Shown one piece after another: positions 1-10,143 of a stretch of 37,019 nucleotides of DNA (its first letter is position 1; the number at the start of each line of letters is the position of its first letter). Both the position numbers and the translations under genes were made by a program. A model generated the notes under the pieces. It saw only the letters and a list, made by a program, of their open reading frames with translations. It was not told the origin of the DNA and searched no databases. Source of the stretch: Deltaproteobacteria bacterium (GTDB lineage Bacteria > Myxococcota_A > UBA796 > UBA9615); assembly GCA_002724675.1 (NCBI GenBank), contig PBPL01000223.1:1-37019 (forward strand). The letters run 5' to 3'.

Positions 1-10
1 AAGTAGAGGG

Positions 11-886
11 CTACTGACTGGGTAACGACTCGGGAGTTGGCTGGGGGTCTCCCTCCACCGGCGCCGGAGAGACTTCTCGCTTATCCAGAAAGCGTCGAGC
101 CTTGAGAGCTGTGCGGCTCTCGGGATCGCGAGCGGCCAGAGCTTCGAGCGCGGTTCGAGCTTCCTGCTGCCGACCCAAATTCCACAAGCAGACTGCTTGC
201 CGGTAGCGGCAGCGCACAGCGAGCTTCGAGTCGGGGAACTGCTCGTAAGCCAACCGGTAGCGACGCTCTGCAGCCTTCCAGGCCTTTCGTTTCCAGTAGA
301 AATGGCCAACCTGCGTCGCCCGACGAACGAGCCGAAGCTCCGCCTTTTCACGCAAGCGCTGTACCTCCTCCAAGTAGATGGAGTCGGGGAAGCGCTCGAC
401 AAACCCCTTCAGTCGCTTCAGCCCACGAACCGTATGGGACTGGTCACGCTGAGCCACAGACGGAGCAAGCTTGAACTCGGAGCGTGCAATTCGATAGACC
501 ACGTAATCCACTTCCGGGTGCCGTGGGTGCAATCGAGCAAACTGTCGATAGGCATCTACAGCCTCCGCAAAGGCGGACTTCTCGTACAGACAATCAGCCA
601 CCCGAAGCTCTGCAAGAACTGAATACTGGTTGAATGGAAAGTGATTGCGAACCTTGTCGAACGACAACACGGCCTCGTCGTAGTAGCCCCGTCGCATCTG
701 CCTGAGTCCGCGGTTGTAGAGTTGCTCTGGGGTCTCGGCGACACGCACTTTCTTGCGCGACCGCGGCGCCTCCTTCGTCGATGCTAGGGGGTCCAGGCCA
801 GCAGTTTCTCCAGCCGCGAAGGCGGTCTTTGGCCCGGTGGCAGTACCCACCACGGCAAGCCCGAGGAACAACAGCAGCGACCGCAT
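11..886 (-). CDS. BamD/YfiO-like outer-membrane assembly lipoprotein or TPR-repeat protein
   Basis: Minus ORF; internal ATG at 886 starts a signal-like peptide (MRSLLLFLGLAVVGTATG), followed by TPR/BamD-like repeats (AEQLYNRGLRQMRRGYYDEAVLSFDKVRNHFPFNQYSVLAELRVADCLYEKSAFAEAVDAYRQFARLHPRHPEVDYVVYRI). Confidence 0.75.
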   Translation of the reverse strand: MRSLLLFLGLAVVGTATGPKTAFAAGETAGLDPLASTKEAPRSRKKVRVAETPEQLYNRGLRQMRRGYYDEAVLSFDKVRNHFPFNQYSVLAELRVADCLYEKSAFAEAVDAYRQFARLHPRHPEVDYVVYRIARSEFKLAPSVAQRDQSHTVRGLKRLKGFVERFPDSIYLEEVQRLREKAELRLVRRATQVGHFYWKRKAWKAAERRYRLAYEQFPDSKLAVRCRYRQAVCLWNLGRQQEARTALEALAARDPESRTALKARRFLDKREVSPAPVEGDPQPTPESLPSQ

Positions 887-1028
887 CCGCGCCGCCTTCA
901 CACCGCAAAGAAACCAGGCTGTAGTGGTCGAGTCCATGGCGAATCCGGTAGGGCGCACCTGCCACTCAGTTGTGCCAGAGTCGGCGCAATCTGGCAGGCC
1001 AATCCCGCTTGCGCAAGGGGCAGTCGGT

Positions 1029-1056
1029 TTGACAACCCCCAAGCACCTCTTAAGTT
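1029..1056 (+). promoter_or_regulatory. Candidate sigma70-type promoter upstream of the DUF1844-clpB unit
   Basis: Consensus -35 TTGACA at 1029-1034, 16-nt spacer, weak -10 TAAGTT at 1051-1056, located in the divergent intergenic region. Confidence 0.3.
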
Positions 1057-1128
1057 TCCTCCGATACCCTTGATGTTCGGTACTGGTCCAAAGCAATGGG
1101 CCGGCGAACTGAGGAGAGGACACGCGGT

Positions 1129-1470
1129 ATGGCTGAAGAGACACCCCAGGACTCCAAGAACGATGCGCCGATGGACGCGGCAGTGGGCGACGACAGCCTG
1201 AGAGGCGCAGGACGGCGTCCCCTGGACTTCTCCACCTTTCTCATCTCGTTGGGCACCTCGGCGCTCGTGCAGCTGGGAGAGGCTCCCGATCCCACCACAG
1301 GTGGTCAGATGACCGCCGACATCACGGGAGCCCGCCAGACAATCGACCTGCTGGGCATTATCGAAGAGAAGACTCGCGGCAACCTCTCCGAGTCCGAAGA
1401 CGCATTGCTCAAGAACCTGCTCCGAGACCTTCGACTTCGGGCCATTCAAGGCAATCGACAGGAGCAGTAG
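1129..1470 (+). CDS. DUF1844 domain-containing protein
   Basis: LDFSTFLISLGTSALVQLGEAPDPTTGGQMTADITGARQTIDLLGIIEEKTRGNLSESEDALLKNLLRDLR matches the DUF1844 pattern; start taken at MAEETP. Confidence 0.85.
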   Translation: MAEETPQDSKNDAPMDAAVGDDSLRGAGRRPLDFSTFLISLGTSALVQLGEAPDPTTGGQMTADITGARQTIDLLGIIEEKTRGNLSESEDALLKNLLRDLRLRAIQGNRQEQ

Positions 1471-1476
1471 CCACCC

Positions 1477-4152
1477 ATGCGAAGCGAGCAACTGACCGTC
1501 AAGAGCCAGGAAGCCATCGGCGCCGCCCGAGAGTTGGCTCGCGAACACGGCCAGCAAGAGGTGGACCTCGAGCACCTGCTCATGGCTCTGCTCAGCCAAA
1601 AAGACGGCATTGTCCCCCAGGTCATCCGCAAGATCGGAGCCGACCTCAAGGCCGTGGAAGCGGACCTGGCCCAAGACCTGACCAAACGACCGAAAGTAGA
1701 GGGCGGTCGCTACTACGTCTCGGATCGACTCCACCGAACCGTGGATAAGGCGCTCGATGAGGCCACAGATCTCAAGGACGACTACATCAGTACCGAGCAC
1801 CTCTTGCTCGCGGCCACCGTCGCCAAGAAAGCCGCGGGGAGAGTCCTTCGCGAGCACGGCATCACCCGAGATGCGGTGCTCCAGGCAATGGCTCATCTGA
1901 GGGGAGCCCATCGAGTGACGGACCAGAGCCCAGAGGACAAGTTCCAAGCCCTGGAGAAGTACGGGCTCGACCTCTGTCAACAGGCCCGACAGGGCAAGCT
2001 CGATCCAGTCATTGGACGTCAAGAAGAGATCCGACGCATCGTGCAGATCCTCTCTCGGCGCACCAAGAACAACCCCGTACTCGTGGGTGAGCCCGGGGTG
2101 GGCAAGACAGCGCTCGCCGAAGGACTGGCCAATCGAATCGTCCAGGGAGACGTGCCAGAGACGCTCCGTAGCAAGCGCCTGATTGCGCTGGACCTGCCAT
2201 CCATGGTTGCCGGCGCCAAGTACCGCGGTGAGTTCGAAGAGCGGCTCAAGGCCGTGCTTCAAGAAGTTCAGGGAGCCGGCGGCGAGATCATTTTGTTCAT
2301 CGACGAGCTCCACAACATCATCGGCGCCGGCAAGAGCGAAGGAACCATGGACGCGTCCAACATGCTCAAGCCTGCGCTGGCCAGGGGCGAGCTCCGATGC
2401 ATTGGCGCCACCACGCTCGACGAATACCGCAAGCACATCGAGAAAGACTCTGCCCTGGAGCGGCGCTTCGCCCGCATCTTCGTGGACCAGCCCACTGTCG
2501 AGGACACCGTTGCCATCCTACGGGGCCTCAAGGACAAGTACGAAGTACACCACGGCGTCCGGATCCGAGACGCAGCGCTGGTGGCCGCTGCCCACCTGTC
2601 ACACCGCTACATCGTCGGACGCTTTCTGCCAGACAAGGCCATAGACCTCATGGACGAGGCCGCCTCTGCGGTTCGCATGGAGATCGACTCGATGCCGGCG
2701 GAGATCGACACCTTGCAACGTCGCATCCGCACCTTGCAGATCGAACAGCAGGCCCTGAAGAAGGAGGACGACCGAGCCAGCCGAGAGCGAGTCTCTGCCA
2801 TTGAGCTGGAGCTGTCCCAGATCGTCGAAGACGCCAATGCACTGCAGGCCCGATGGCAAGCCGAGAAGGCCGCCATCGCGGGCGTTCGTGAAAAGAAAGA
2901 GCAGCTGGAAGAGGCCCGCAACCAGATGGACCGGGTCGAGCGGGAGGGCGACCTGACCCGGGCAGCAGAACTCAAGTACGGCGTAATCCCTGAGCTAGAG
3001 AAGGCGATCGCGACAGAACAAGAGACCCTGGACGGCCGACAAGGCGATCACCCGATGCTCGTGGAAGAAGTGGATGAGGAGGGGATCGCGGCGGTAGTGG
3101 CCAAGTGGACCGGCATCCCTGTCAGCCGGCTACGAGAGTCCGAGGTGGCCAAGCTGCGGCGGATGGAAGACGAGCTCCGCAAGCGGGTCGTGGGCCAAGA
3201 CGAGGCCTTGTCCCTCGTGTCGTCGGCGGTTCGACGAGCGAGAGCGGGCCTGCAGGAAGACAGTCGACCCATCGGCTCATTCATCTTCCTGGGCCCCACA
3301 GGTGTCGGAAAGACGGAAACAGCAAAGGCCTTAGCCGAGTTTCTGTTCGACGACGAACAAGCCGTAGTGCGCATCGACATGTCCGAGTTCATGGAGAAAC
3401 ACGCCGTCGCACGCTTGATTGGCGCGCCACCCGGCTACGTGGGCTACGACGAAGGAGGCGTGCTGACCAATGCCGTCGCCACGCGGCCCTACTCGGTCGT
3501 ACTGTTCGACGAGATCGAGAAGGCTCACAGCGATGTCTTCAACGTGCTGCTTCAGATGCTCGACGATGGACGTCTCACCGACTCCCATGGCAAGACCGTC
3601 GACTTCCGAAACACCGTAATCATCATGACCAGCAACGTGGGCGCCCCGAGGATCATGGAGAGCGCAGGTGACCGAGAACAGATGCAGTCCATCGCGTCCG
3701 ATGCGCTGCAGGCCTCGTTCCGCCCCGAGTTTCTCAATCGAATCGACGACATCGTCGTGTTCAATCCTCTGAATCGGAAACATATCGGCGCGATCGTCCA
3801 CATCCAGTTGAACCAACTCCGACGCCTGCTGGATGGCCGCAACATGACCATTGAGCTGGACGACACGGCCACCACGCTGCTGGGTGACCTCGGCTACGAC
3901 CCGGCCTACGGTGCGAGGCCGCTCAAGCGAGCCATTCTGAGACACCTCAAGGACCCCTTGAGCCTTCAGATCCTCGATGGAGCCTTCGGCGAGGGAGACC
4001 ACCTCATGGTGGGTGTGCAAGAGGGCTCGTTTGTATTCGAGCTCACGGAGCGTCCCACGACCTTGGAGACAGCAGCTGTCGGCCCTACCGATTCGGGGAC
4101 CTCGGACCAGGACGAGGGCGAGAGCGCTCCCGGCGATCAGCCAGGCCTCTAA
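1477..4152 (+). CDS. clpB: ATP-dependent disaggregase ClpB (Hsp100)
   Basis: Clp_N domain, two AAA+ modules with Walker A GEPGVGKT and GPTGVGKT, coiled-coil M domain between them, 891 aa. Confidence 0.97.
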   Translation: MRSEQLTVKSQEAIGAARELAREHGQQEVDLEHLLMALLSQKDGIVPQVIRKIGADLKAVEADLAQDLTKRPKVEGGRYYVSDRLHRTVDKALDEATDLKDDYISTEHLLLAATVAKKAAGRVLREHGITRDAVLQAMAHLRGAHRVTDQSPEDKFQALEKYGLDLCQQARQGKLDPVIGRQEEIRRIVQILSRRTKNNPVLVGEPGVGKTALAEGLANRIVQGDVPETLRSKRLIALDLPSMVAGAKYRGEFEERLKAVLQEVQGAGGEIILFIDELHNIIGAGKSEGTMDASNMLKPALARGELRCIGATTLDEYRKHIEKDSALERRFARIFVDQPTVEDTVAILRGLKDKYEVHHGVRIRDAALVAAAHLSHRYIVGRFLPDKAIDLMDEAASAVRMEIDSMPAEIDTLQRRIRTLQIEQQALKKEDDRASRERVSAIELELSQIVEDANALQARWQAEKAAIAGVREKKEQLEEARNQMDRVEREGDLTRAAELKYGVIPELEKAIATEQETLDGRQGDHPMLVEEVDEEGIAAVVAKWTGIPVSRLRESEVAKLRRMEDELRKRVVGQDEALSLVSSAVRRARAGLQEDSRPIGSFIFLGPTGVGKTETAKALAEFLFDDEQAVVRIDMSEFMEKHAVARLIGAPPGYVGYDEGGVLTNAVATRPYSVVLFDEIEKAHSDVFNVLLQMLDDGRLTDSHGKTVDFRNTVIIMTSNVGAPRIMESAGDREQMQSIASDALQASFRPEFLNRIDDIVVFNPLNRKHIGAIVHIQLNQLRRLLDGRNMTIELDDTATTLLGDLGYDPAYGARPLKRAILRHLKDPLSLQILDGAFGEGDHLMVGVQEGSFVFELTERPTTLETAAVGPTDSGTSDQDEGESAPGDQPGL

Positions 4153-4258
4153 TGGCCGAGGACACTGATGGGAGTGGCTGGTCGACCCAACAGGAGTCTC
4201 CCGCCAGTCAGGCCAAACCCCAACGACAGACGCGGGCCATGTAGAGTACGCGCTACCG

Positions 4259-5374
4259 ATGGGCACCAACAACACTGAAGAGGAACCGCTCGAGGACACG
4301 ACAGGCAAGTCTCCTGTGTGCGACACGACCGGAGAGTCGCCCACGATGACGGCCCCTCAAGCCACACTCGATGACGAGCAAGCCCCCCGGGTACCCACCT
4401 TGATCGTCCAATCGGGCCCGAACATTGGTGATTACTTCGTGTTCCCGCAGGACAAAGAATCCATCATCGTCGGCCGCGGTCGCGACAGTGACTTCCGCAT
4501 CCCAGACACGTCGGTATCGCGGAACCACGCTCGATTTCGCGAAGTTCCCGGGGTGGGCGACTCAGACATTCGAGTCAATGATCTCGGCTCAACTAATGGG
4601 ACTCTCATCCAGGGAATGGCGGTCGAGGCAGAGATCACCGTCTGCGATGGGGATGTCCTGCAGCTGGGAGACGTGACCATCCGCTATCGGCGCATGGATC
4701 CCACGGATCGCGCTTTTCAAGAGGAGATCGCATCCAAGGTCGAGAACGCACGAACAGATCCGCTGACAGGTCTCAACACACGTCGCTACCTGGACGACTA
4801 CCTCAGCGACCTCGTCGCTGCTCACGAGCGCAACGCACGCGCCATCTCCGTCCTAATGATCGACCTCGACCACTTCAAGCAAGTCAACGACGGCTTCGGC
4901 CATGCCATCGGCGATCAGGTTCTTCAAGATGTCTCTCAGCTCATCCAGACCGCCATCCGCAGCGGGGACACAGCCGTTCGCTACGGTGGAGAAGAGTTCT
5001 GCGTTGTGCTTCCCGGCGCCTCCGAAGCCATCGCTCTGCGTGTCGCCGAGCGCATCCGAAGTTCCACCGAGACGTCTTCGAGGGAGCGGGAAGGTCGCGC
5101 CCCCAAGGTCACGGTCTCCATTGGGGCGGCAACGCTTGCACCCAATGAGGACGCTGCACACTGGCTGGAGCGAGCAGATGCAGCCCTCTACATCGCGAAA
5201 CGGGATGGTCGAAACCGGGTGGTGAATGCAGCCCCAGGCACCGCGACTTTCGAGGTCGAGACCGTGCCGGCCCCCGGTGGATTCCAGGATCGAGACACCC
5301 ACCGAGTGCTTCGCGTCGACAACCAAACGCGGACAGCAGCGCGCATCAAGAAGAGCGACCTGGACAACTCCTGA
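4259..5374 (+). CDS. FHA domain-GGDEF diguanylate cyclase
   Basis: FHA signature (VGRGRDSDFRIPDTSVSRNHARF...VNDLGSTNGTLIQG), then GGDEF domain with GGEEF active site and upstream RSGD (I-site RxxD). Confidence 0.93.
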   Translation: MGTNNTEEEPLEDTTGKSPVCDTTGESPTMTAPQATLDDEQAPRVPTLIVQSGPNIGDYFVFPQDKESIIVGRGRDSDFRIPDTSVSRNHARFREVPGVGDSDIRVNDLGSTNGTLIQGMAVEAEITVCDGDVLQLGDVTIRYRRMDPTDRAFQEEIASKVENARTDPLTGLNTRRYLDDYLSDLVAAHERNARAISVLMIDLDHFKQVNDGFGHAIGDQVLQDVSQLIQTAIRSGDTAVRYGGEEFCVVLPGASEAIALRVAERIRSSTETSSREREGRAPKVTVSIGAATLAPNEDAAHWLERADAALYIAKRDGRNRVVNAAPGTATFEVETVPAPGGFQDRDTHRVLRVDNQTRTAARIKKSDLDNS

Positions 5375-5378
5375 ATCG

Positions 5379-5669
5379 ATGCGCTTGCCCACGGCTCACT
5401 GCCCCAACTGTCGTGTGGAGGTGCTCGTCTATGGCTGGGTTGATCCAGACAGCCACGAGCAGGACGCCAGAATACGAACCCGATGTGTGGACTGTGACGC
5501 CGTCCTAGACCGCTTTGGAGCGGATGTCACCATCACCGAGAAGCCCATCGCCGAGTTGGTCGCTGCGGGCTACACGGACCTCGATCGGGGGCGCCCCGTG
5601 GGCCCAGGGGGCTGCTTCGAGAACAACGGCTGCGACGGCTGTCCAAAGATCGAGACGAGGCCCTGGTAG
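5379..5669 (+). CDS. Small Cys-rich (zinc-ribbon-like) protein
   Basis: In-frame ATG at 5379; MRLPTAHCPNCRVEVLVYG...RCVDCDAVL...CFENNGCDGCPK with paired CxxC motifs. Confidence 0.65.
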   Translation: MRLPTAHCPNCRVEVLVYGWVDPDSHEQDARIRTRCVDCDAVLDRFGADVTITEKPIAELVAAGYTDLDRGRPVGPGGCFENNGCDGCPKIETRPW

Positions 5670-5807
5670 CAACCCCGAAACAGACCGGTCCACTGGTATG
5701 CTGTATCCCGCTTCGGGACTTGGCCGCTCAGCCCCACCGAAACGAACGAATGCAACACCCAGTCCGGCACCGTCAGGAGCCGGAAGAAACGGTCTACAGG
5801 AGTCGGA

Positions 5808-6575
5808 ATGGCCGGCCATAGTAAGTGGGCGAACATCAAGCACCGCAAGGGCGCACAGGACGCGAAGCGGAGCAAGGTATTCAGCAAAGTCGTCAAGGAC
5901 ATCATGGTCGCTTCACGCATCGGAGGGCCTGACCCCGAGGCCAACCCCCGGCTTCGGCTGGCCATTGAGAAGGCCAAGGCTGTCAGCCTGCCCAAAGACA
6001 ACCTGGAGCGTGCCATCAAGAAAGGTGCTGGACTCCTGGAGGGCGTCGAATACGAGGAAGTGATGTACGAGGCCTACGGACCAGGCGGAGTCGCCATCCT
6101 CATCGAGTGCCTGACAGACAACCGGAACCGAACCAGTCCCGAGATTAAGGCGATTCTCAGCAAGCGCGGGATCGCCCTGGCTGCGTCGGGAGCCGCTGCC
6201 CACTCTTTTTCACGGCTGGGGCAGGTGCTGGTCGATGCCGCGAGCACTGACGAGGAAGAACTCACGCTCGCCGCTCTCGACTTGCCCGTGGATGATGTCC
6301 TGCTGGACTCCGACGACTCAGGCACAGACGTCTTTCAGGTGCTCACCGAAATAGGAGCACTGGAGGCCGTCCGGGAAGGGCTCGAGACGTCGGGGTTCAC
6401 AATTAAAGAGTATGGCCTGACGTGGGTGCCGTCGGTCTCGGTCCAGGTGCAAGGAGATGACGCTGAGAAGTTGATGGCGGTGTTGGATGCCATCGACCAG
6501 AACGATGATGTTCAGAACCTCTACGCCAATTACGAGATCTCCGATGCGGAGATGGAACGCCTGGCGGCGAATTGA
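5808..6575 (+). CDS. yebC: YebC/PmpR (TACO1) family protein
   Basis: MAGHSKWANIKHRKGAQDAKRSKVFSKVVKDI N-terminal signature; directly upstream of ruvC. Confidence 0.96.
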   Translation: MAGHSKWANIKHRKGAQDAKRSKVFSKVVKDIMVASRIGGPDPEANPRLRLAIEKAKAVSLPKDNLERAIKKGAGLLEGVEYEEVMYEAYGPGGVAILIECLTDNRNRTSPEIKAILSKRGIALAASGAAAHSFSRLGQVLVDAASTDEEELTLAALDLPVDDVLLDSDDSGTDVFQVLTEIGALEAVREGLETSGFTIKEYGLTWVPSVSVQVQGDDAEKLMAVLDAIDQNDDVQNLYANYEISDAEMERLAAN

Positions 6576-7201
6576 GCCGGTCTCCGGCACCATCCATCGG
6601 AGCGACTCCAGTGCCCGCACGAGACAAGCAGAGAGCGCCACACCGAATCCTGGGCATCGACCCCGGCGGACATGTGGCGGGCTGGGGTCTCATCTGCCAG
6701 ACCGGCAACAAGCTCAGCCTCGAAGAGTGCGGCACGCTGAGGCCCGGCTCAAGGATCGAGTTCCCGGAGCGGCTCCGGCGCCTCCACCAGGCGATGGGCG
6801 AGGTGATCGAACGGCTCCAACCCCAGGCCGTCGCTATCGAGTCCGTGTTCTTTGCCCGGCACCCCAAAGCTGCGCTGCAGCTGGGGCATGTGCGCGGGGT
6901 GCTGATTCTCGCCGCAGCCGAGCGAGAGTTGCCCATCTTTGAATATCCACCAGCCACCGTGAAGAAGGCGGTCACCGGTCACGGGGCAGCAAAAAAAGAG
7001 CAGGTACGGGACATGGTCAATGTGCTCCTGGGAACCCGTGTGGAGGGTGCTGCAGACAAGTCCGACGCGCTCGCCATTGCCATCTGCCATGCCCACAGTG
7101 GCAGTCTCCTAGCTCGCTTGAAGAAACTCGACCCCGGGCCCAAGCGACGTCGCACCACAAAGTCTGTGGCGCGCCGAAGCCCGGTGCGAAAGGCAAAGTG
7201 A
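6572..7201 (+). CDS. ruvC: Crossover junction endodeoxyribonuclease RuvC
   Basis: ILGIDPGG, AIESVFFARHPKAALQLGHVRGV, KSDALAIAICHAH; start may be TTG 6572 or GTG 6611. Confidence 0.95.
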   Translation: MSRSPAPSIGATPVPARDKQRAPHRILGIDPGGHVAGWGLICQTGNKLSLEECGTLRPGSRIEFPERLRRLHQAMGEVIERLQPQAVAIESVFFARHPKAALQLGHVRGVLILAAAERELPIFEYPPATVKKAVTGHGAAKKEQVRDMVNVLLGTRVEGAADKSDALAIAICHAHSGSLLARLKKLDPGPKRRRTTKSVARRSPVRKAK

Positions 7202-7821
7202 TGATTGGCCGACTCAGAGGACGCCTCCTGACCCAAGAAGCGGACCGCATCCTGATTGAGACCAGCGCTGGGGTGGGCTACGAGGTCATCGTCGCGCCGC
7301 GCGCGCTGGTGGACCTGCCGGCGCAAGGAGAAGAGACTACGTTGCATGTGCACACGCAGGTGAGAGAGGACGCCATCACCCTGTACGGCTTCCTCCAGGC
7401 ATCAGACCGGGCCGCGTTCCGACTCGTCCAGAGTGTCTCCGGCATTGGCCCCAAGCTCGCCCTCGCCATCATTGGCACCTGTGAGCCAACGGCACTGGCG
7501 ACAGCAATTGCTCGCGAAGACACGGTAGCGCTCTGCCGCATTCCAGGTCTGGGCAAGAAGACCGCGGCCAGGCTGTGCCTCGAGCTCAAGGACAAGCTTG
7601 ACCGACTCCTGGGCCAGGACGGAGCTGGCCTGCCCTCCTTGACGGACATCGGGGGATCCGGAGGCGCCTCGCCCGCCGTCGGCGATGCGAGCGCAGCGCT
7701 CGAAGCGCTCGGCTACAGTTCCCGCGAAATCGCCAAGGCGATCAAGAACGCCAACCCCACCGACGATGACACGGTGCAGTCGCTGCTGCGGCGGGCCTTG
7801 AAGAGTCTGAGCCCAGCCTGA
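7198..7821 (+). CDS. ruvA: Holliday junction branch migration protein RuvA
   Basis: [11 protein letters not shown]-terminus, helix-hairpin-helix [12 protein letters not shown] and [12 protein letters not shown]; ruvCAB order. Confidence 0.96.
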   Translation: MMIGRLRGRLLTQEADRILIETSAGVGYEVIVAPRALVDLPAQGEETTLHVHTQVREDAITLYGFLQASDRAAFRLVQSVSGIGPKLALAIIGTCEPTALATAIAREDTVALCRIPGLGKKTAARLCLELKDKLDRLLGQDGAGLPSLTDIGGSGGASPAVGDASAALEALGYSSREIAKAIKNANPTDDDTVQSLLRRALKSLSPA

Positions 7822-7822
7822 G

Positions 7823-8845
7823 ATGGACCGAGAACTGAGCCCAGCGCAGGAACCTGACATCGACGGATTCGTCGAGGAGATAAGCCTGCGTCCCGCGACG
7901 CTCTCGGAATACGTGGGCCAGGGCAATGTCCTAGACAACCTCAAGATCTTCATCCAGGCAGCACAAGGTCGAGGCGAAGCTCTCGACCACACCCTGTTCG
8001 CGGGTCCGCCTGGGCTGGGCAAGACGACCCTAGCCCACGTCATTGCCCACGAGATGGGGGTTCAGCTGAAGGCCACCTCGGGACCCGTGATCGAGCGAGG
8101 AGGCGACCTGGCCGCGATCGTGTCGAACCTGGACGAGGGCGATGTCCTGTTCATCGACGAGATCCATCGCCTCAACCGAGCCGTCCAAGAGGTCCTCTAT
8201 CCGGCAATGGAGGACTTCGAGATCGACATCGTGCTGGGACAGGGGCCAACGGCGCGCTCCATCCGCTACGACCTGCCCCGGTTCACGCTGGTGGGGGCGA
8301 CCACCAGAGAGAGTCTCCTCAGTCCACCGTTCCGTTCGCGGTTCGGATGGGTGGCCGTACTGGACTTCTACACCCCCGAGGAGTTGTCTTTGATCATCGC
8401 GCGATCCGCCGACCTGCTCGAGGTGCCCATCTCCAAGACCGCGGCTCTCACCCTGGCGAGGCGATCCCGCGGCACACCGCGCATCGCCAACCGTCTCCTT
8501 CGACGGGTGCGTGACTTTGCACAGGTCATGGGCGACGGGCGAATCGATGAAGGCACCGTCGACGAAGCTCTGGCTCGACTGCAGGTGGACTCAGCAGGCC
8601 TCGACAAGATGGACCGCCGCATCCTCACCATACTCGTGGAGCGATTCTCGGGAGGACCCGTGGGCATCGAGTCGCTGGCGGCCGCCTTGGGCGAAGAGCG
8701 GGACACCTTGGAAGACGTCTACGAGCCCTACCTAGTCCAACAGGGCTACATCGTCCGCAGCCGCCAGGGCCGCATCGCCTCCAGCCAGACATACGCGCAC
8801 CTGGGACAGTCGCCGCCCGCCGGCACCACTGGTTCGCTTTTCTGA
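7823..8845 (+). CDS. ruvB: Holliday junction branch migration ATPase RuvB
   Basis: [19 protein letters not shown], Walker [34 protein letters not shown]. Confidence 0.97.
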   Translation: MDRELSPAQEPDIDGFVEEISLRPATLSEYVGQGNVLDNLKIFIQAAQGRGEALDHTLFAGPPGLGKTTLAHVIAHEMGVQLKATSGPVIERGGDLAAIVSNLDEGDVLFIDEIHRLNRAVQEVLYPAMEDFEIDIVLGQGPTARSIRYDLPRFTLVGATTRESLLSPPFRSRFGWVAVLDFYTPEELSLIIARSADLLEVPISKTAALTLARRSRGTPRIANRLLRRVRDFAQVMGDGRIDEGTVDEALARLQVDSAGLDKMDRRILTILVERFSGGPVGIESLAAALGEERDTLEDVYEPYLVQQGYIVRSRQGRIASSQTYAHLGQSPPAGTTGSLF

Positions 8846-9294
8846 TGGGTGAAAGGGCCCTCCGTCTCCTGCTGGTGACGGCGCTGGCGTTGCTGGTCAG
8901 TTGCTCGTCTCGCTCCCCCGCAGGACTCCCCGTAATCTCCATCGATGTGGAGGGACACCGCATCCGCGCCGAGGTTGCCGAGGAGCCCGAGGACCACAGC
9001 AGAGGGCTCATGTACCGTCGGAAGTTGGGAACCAACAGCGGCATGCTGTTCGTCTACGCACAACCGGAGCCCCTGAGCTTCTGGATGAAGAACACCTTCG
9101 TACCCCTGAGCATCGCATTCATCGACGACGACGGAACGATCGTGCACATCGCGGACATGGCTCCCCAGACGACCGTGAGCCACCGCAGCCCAAAGGCCGT
9201 GCGCTACGCCCTCGAAGTAAATCGTGGCTGGTTTGCCGAGCGAGGCATCAAGGCCGGGCACCGGACTCAATTTCAACACCTGAACGCGGACTAG
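8845..9294 (+). CDS. DUF192 family protein (probable lipoprotein)
   Basis: RGLMYRRKLGTNSGMLFVYAQPEPLSFWMKNTFVPLSIAFIDDDGTIVHI...YALEVNRGWFAERGIKAGH; N-terminal hydrophobic stretch ending LLVSCS. Confidence 0.88.
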   Translation: MGERALRLLLVTALALLVSCSSRSPAGLPVISIDVEGHRIRAEVAEEPEDHSRGLMYRRKLGTNSGMLFVYAQPEPLSFWMKNTFVPLSIAFIDDDGTIVHIADMAPQTTVSHRSPKAVRYALEVNRGWFAERGIKAGHRTQFQHLNAD

Positions 9295-9348
9295 GGTCAC
9301 GATGCTTGCACTTCGAGTCTGCTCGCCTGCTCGAGATACATCCTGAGC

Positions 9349-10131
9349 ATCGACCTACCCCCACGACGCCGTCTACGGCGCTCAACGCGTGTTCTGGGGC
9401 GCTGCCTGTTTAGCGGGCGGCCTGGAGCGGTGACCCTGCGCCCAGGGTCACCGGGCCAAGGATGGCGTTGGGCCCAGGCAGGCTCGCCACTCCAACGCTT
9501 GTGTCCCGAGCACTGGGCCCCCCTCCCCCATCGAAGCACTCTTCAGAGCCCCAGTGGGGCGCGAGTGCAGGTCTGCGAGCACGTCCTGGCCGCTTGTTTC
9601 CTGCAAGACTTGGACGACGTAGACATCCTCTTCGAGGGCGGAGAGGCCCCCATTCTCGATGGCTCGGCGGGCCCCTATCTCCGGGCTATACGTCACGCTG
9701 GCATCGCGGGAGAGCCCCGGCCCCATGGGCTTCGGCTCTCCATCACCTGGCAAAGACACACCGTCTCTTGGCCAGGCGACACCCAACCTGAGAGGGCCCG
9801 CACCTTCATCGATCTCAGCGACGGGGCCCAGTTGCTCTCGTCGGGGCTCTTTCGCGGCGCTCGACCTGACTGCGCGCTCGTCTTCGATTCAACGGGAAGC
9901 AGCCGCTACGGTGCACGGCCCAGGTTCCCCAAAGAGCCTGCCTGGCACAAGCTACTCGATCTGATGGGAGACCTCGGGCCCTACCGAGCCCAGGGACGGC
10001 TAGAGGGAGACCTGCACGTGAAAAACCCGGCTCACCAGTCCAATGGAGTCTCCATCCAGTCCGCTCTCGCCGACGGCCGACTTCGCTGGCAACGCGACGC
10101 CAAGGCATCCACTCTCACACACCGAAGCTAG
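9349..10131 (+). CDS. Divergent, compact LpxC-like UDP-3-O-acyl-GlcNAc deacetylase homolog; ORF track start is GTG 9430, but homology extends upstream to about 9349
   Basis: From 9349: IDLPPRRRLRRSTRVLGRCLFSGRPGAVTLRPGSPGQGW (LpxC N-terminus-like), CEHVLAACFLQDLDDVDILFEGGEAPILDGSAGPYL, ERARTF...DCALVFDSTGS, WHKLLDLMGDL, PAHQSNG (Zn/catalytic motifs). Confidence 0.75.
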   Translation: MDLPPRRRLRRSTRVLGRCLFSGRPGAVTLRPGSPGQGWRWAQAGSPLQRLCPEHWAPLPHRSTLQSPSGARVQVCEHVLAACFLQDLDDVDILFEGGEAPILDGSAGPYLRAIRHAGIAGEPRPHGLRLSITWQRHTVSWPGDTQPERARTFIDLSDGAQLLSSGLFRGARPDCALVFDSTGSSRYGARPRFPKEPAWHKLLDLMGDLGPYRAQGRLEGDLHVKNPAHQSNGVSIQSALADGRLRWQRDAKASTLTHRS

Positions 10132-10143
10132 AATCCACTCGTC

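Noticed and set aside
898-2436. 512-aa minus-strand ORF antisense to DUF1844/clpB
   Set aside because: Shadow ORF caused by GC-rich codon bias opposite clear ClpB coding sequence; no domain signature.
3331-4344. 337-aa minus ORF antisense to the clpB 3' half
   Set aside because: Same shadow-ORF effect; the plus strand is unambiguously ClpB.
8901-9413. 170-aa plus ORF overlapping the DUF192 gene and the lpxC 5' region
   Set aside because: Arg/Pro-rich out-of-frame translation of DUF192; does not encode the LpxC motifs.
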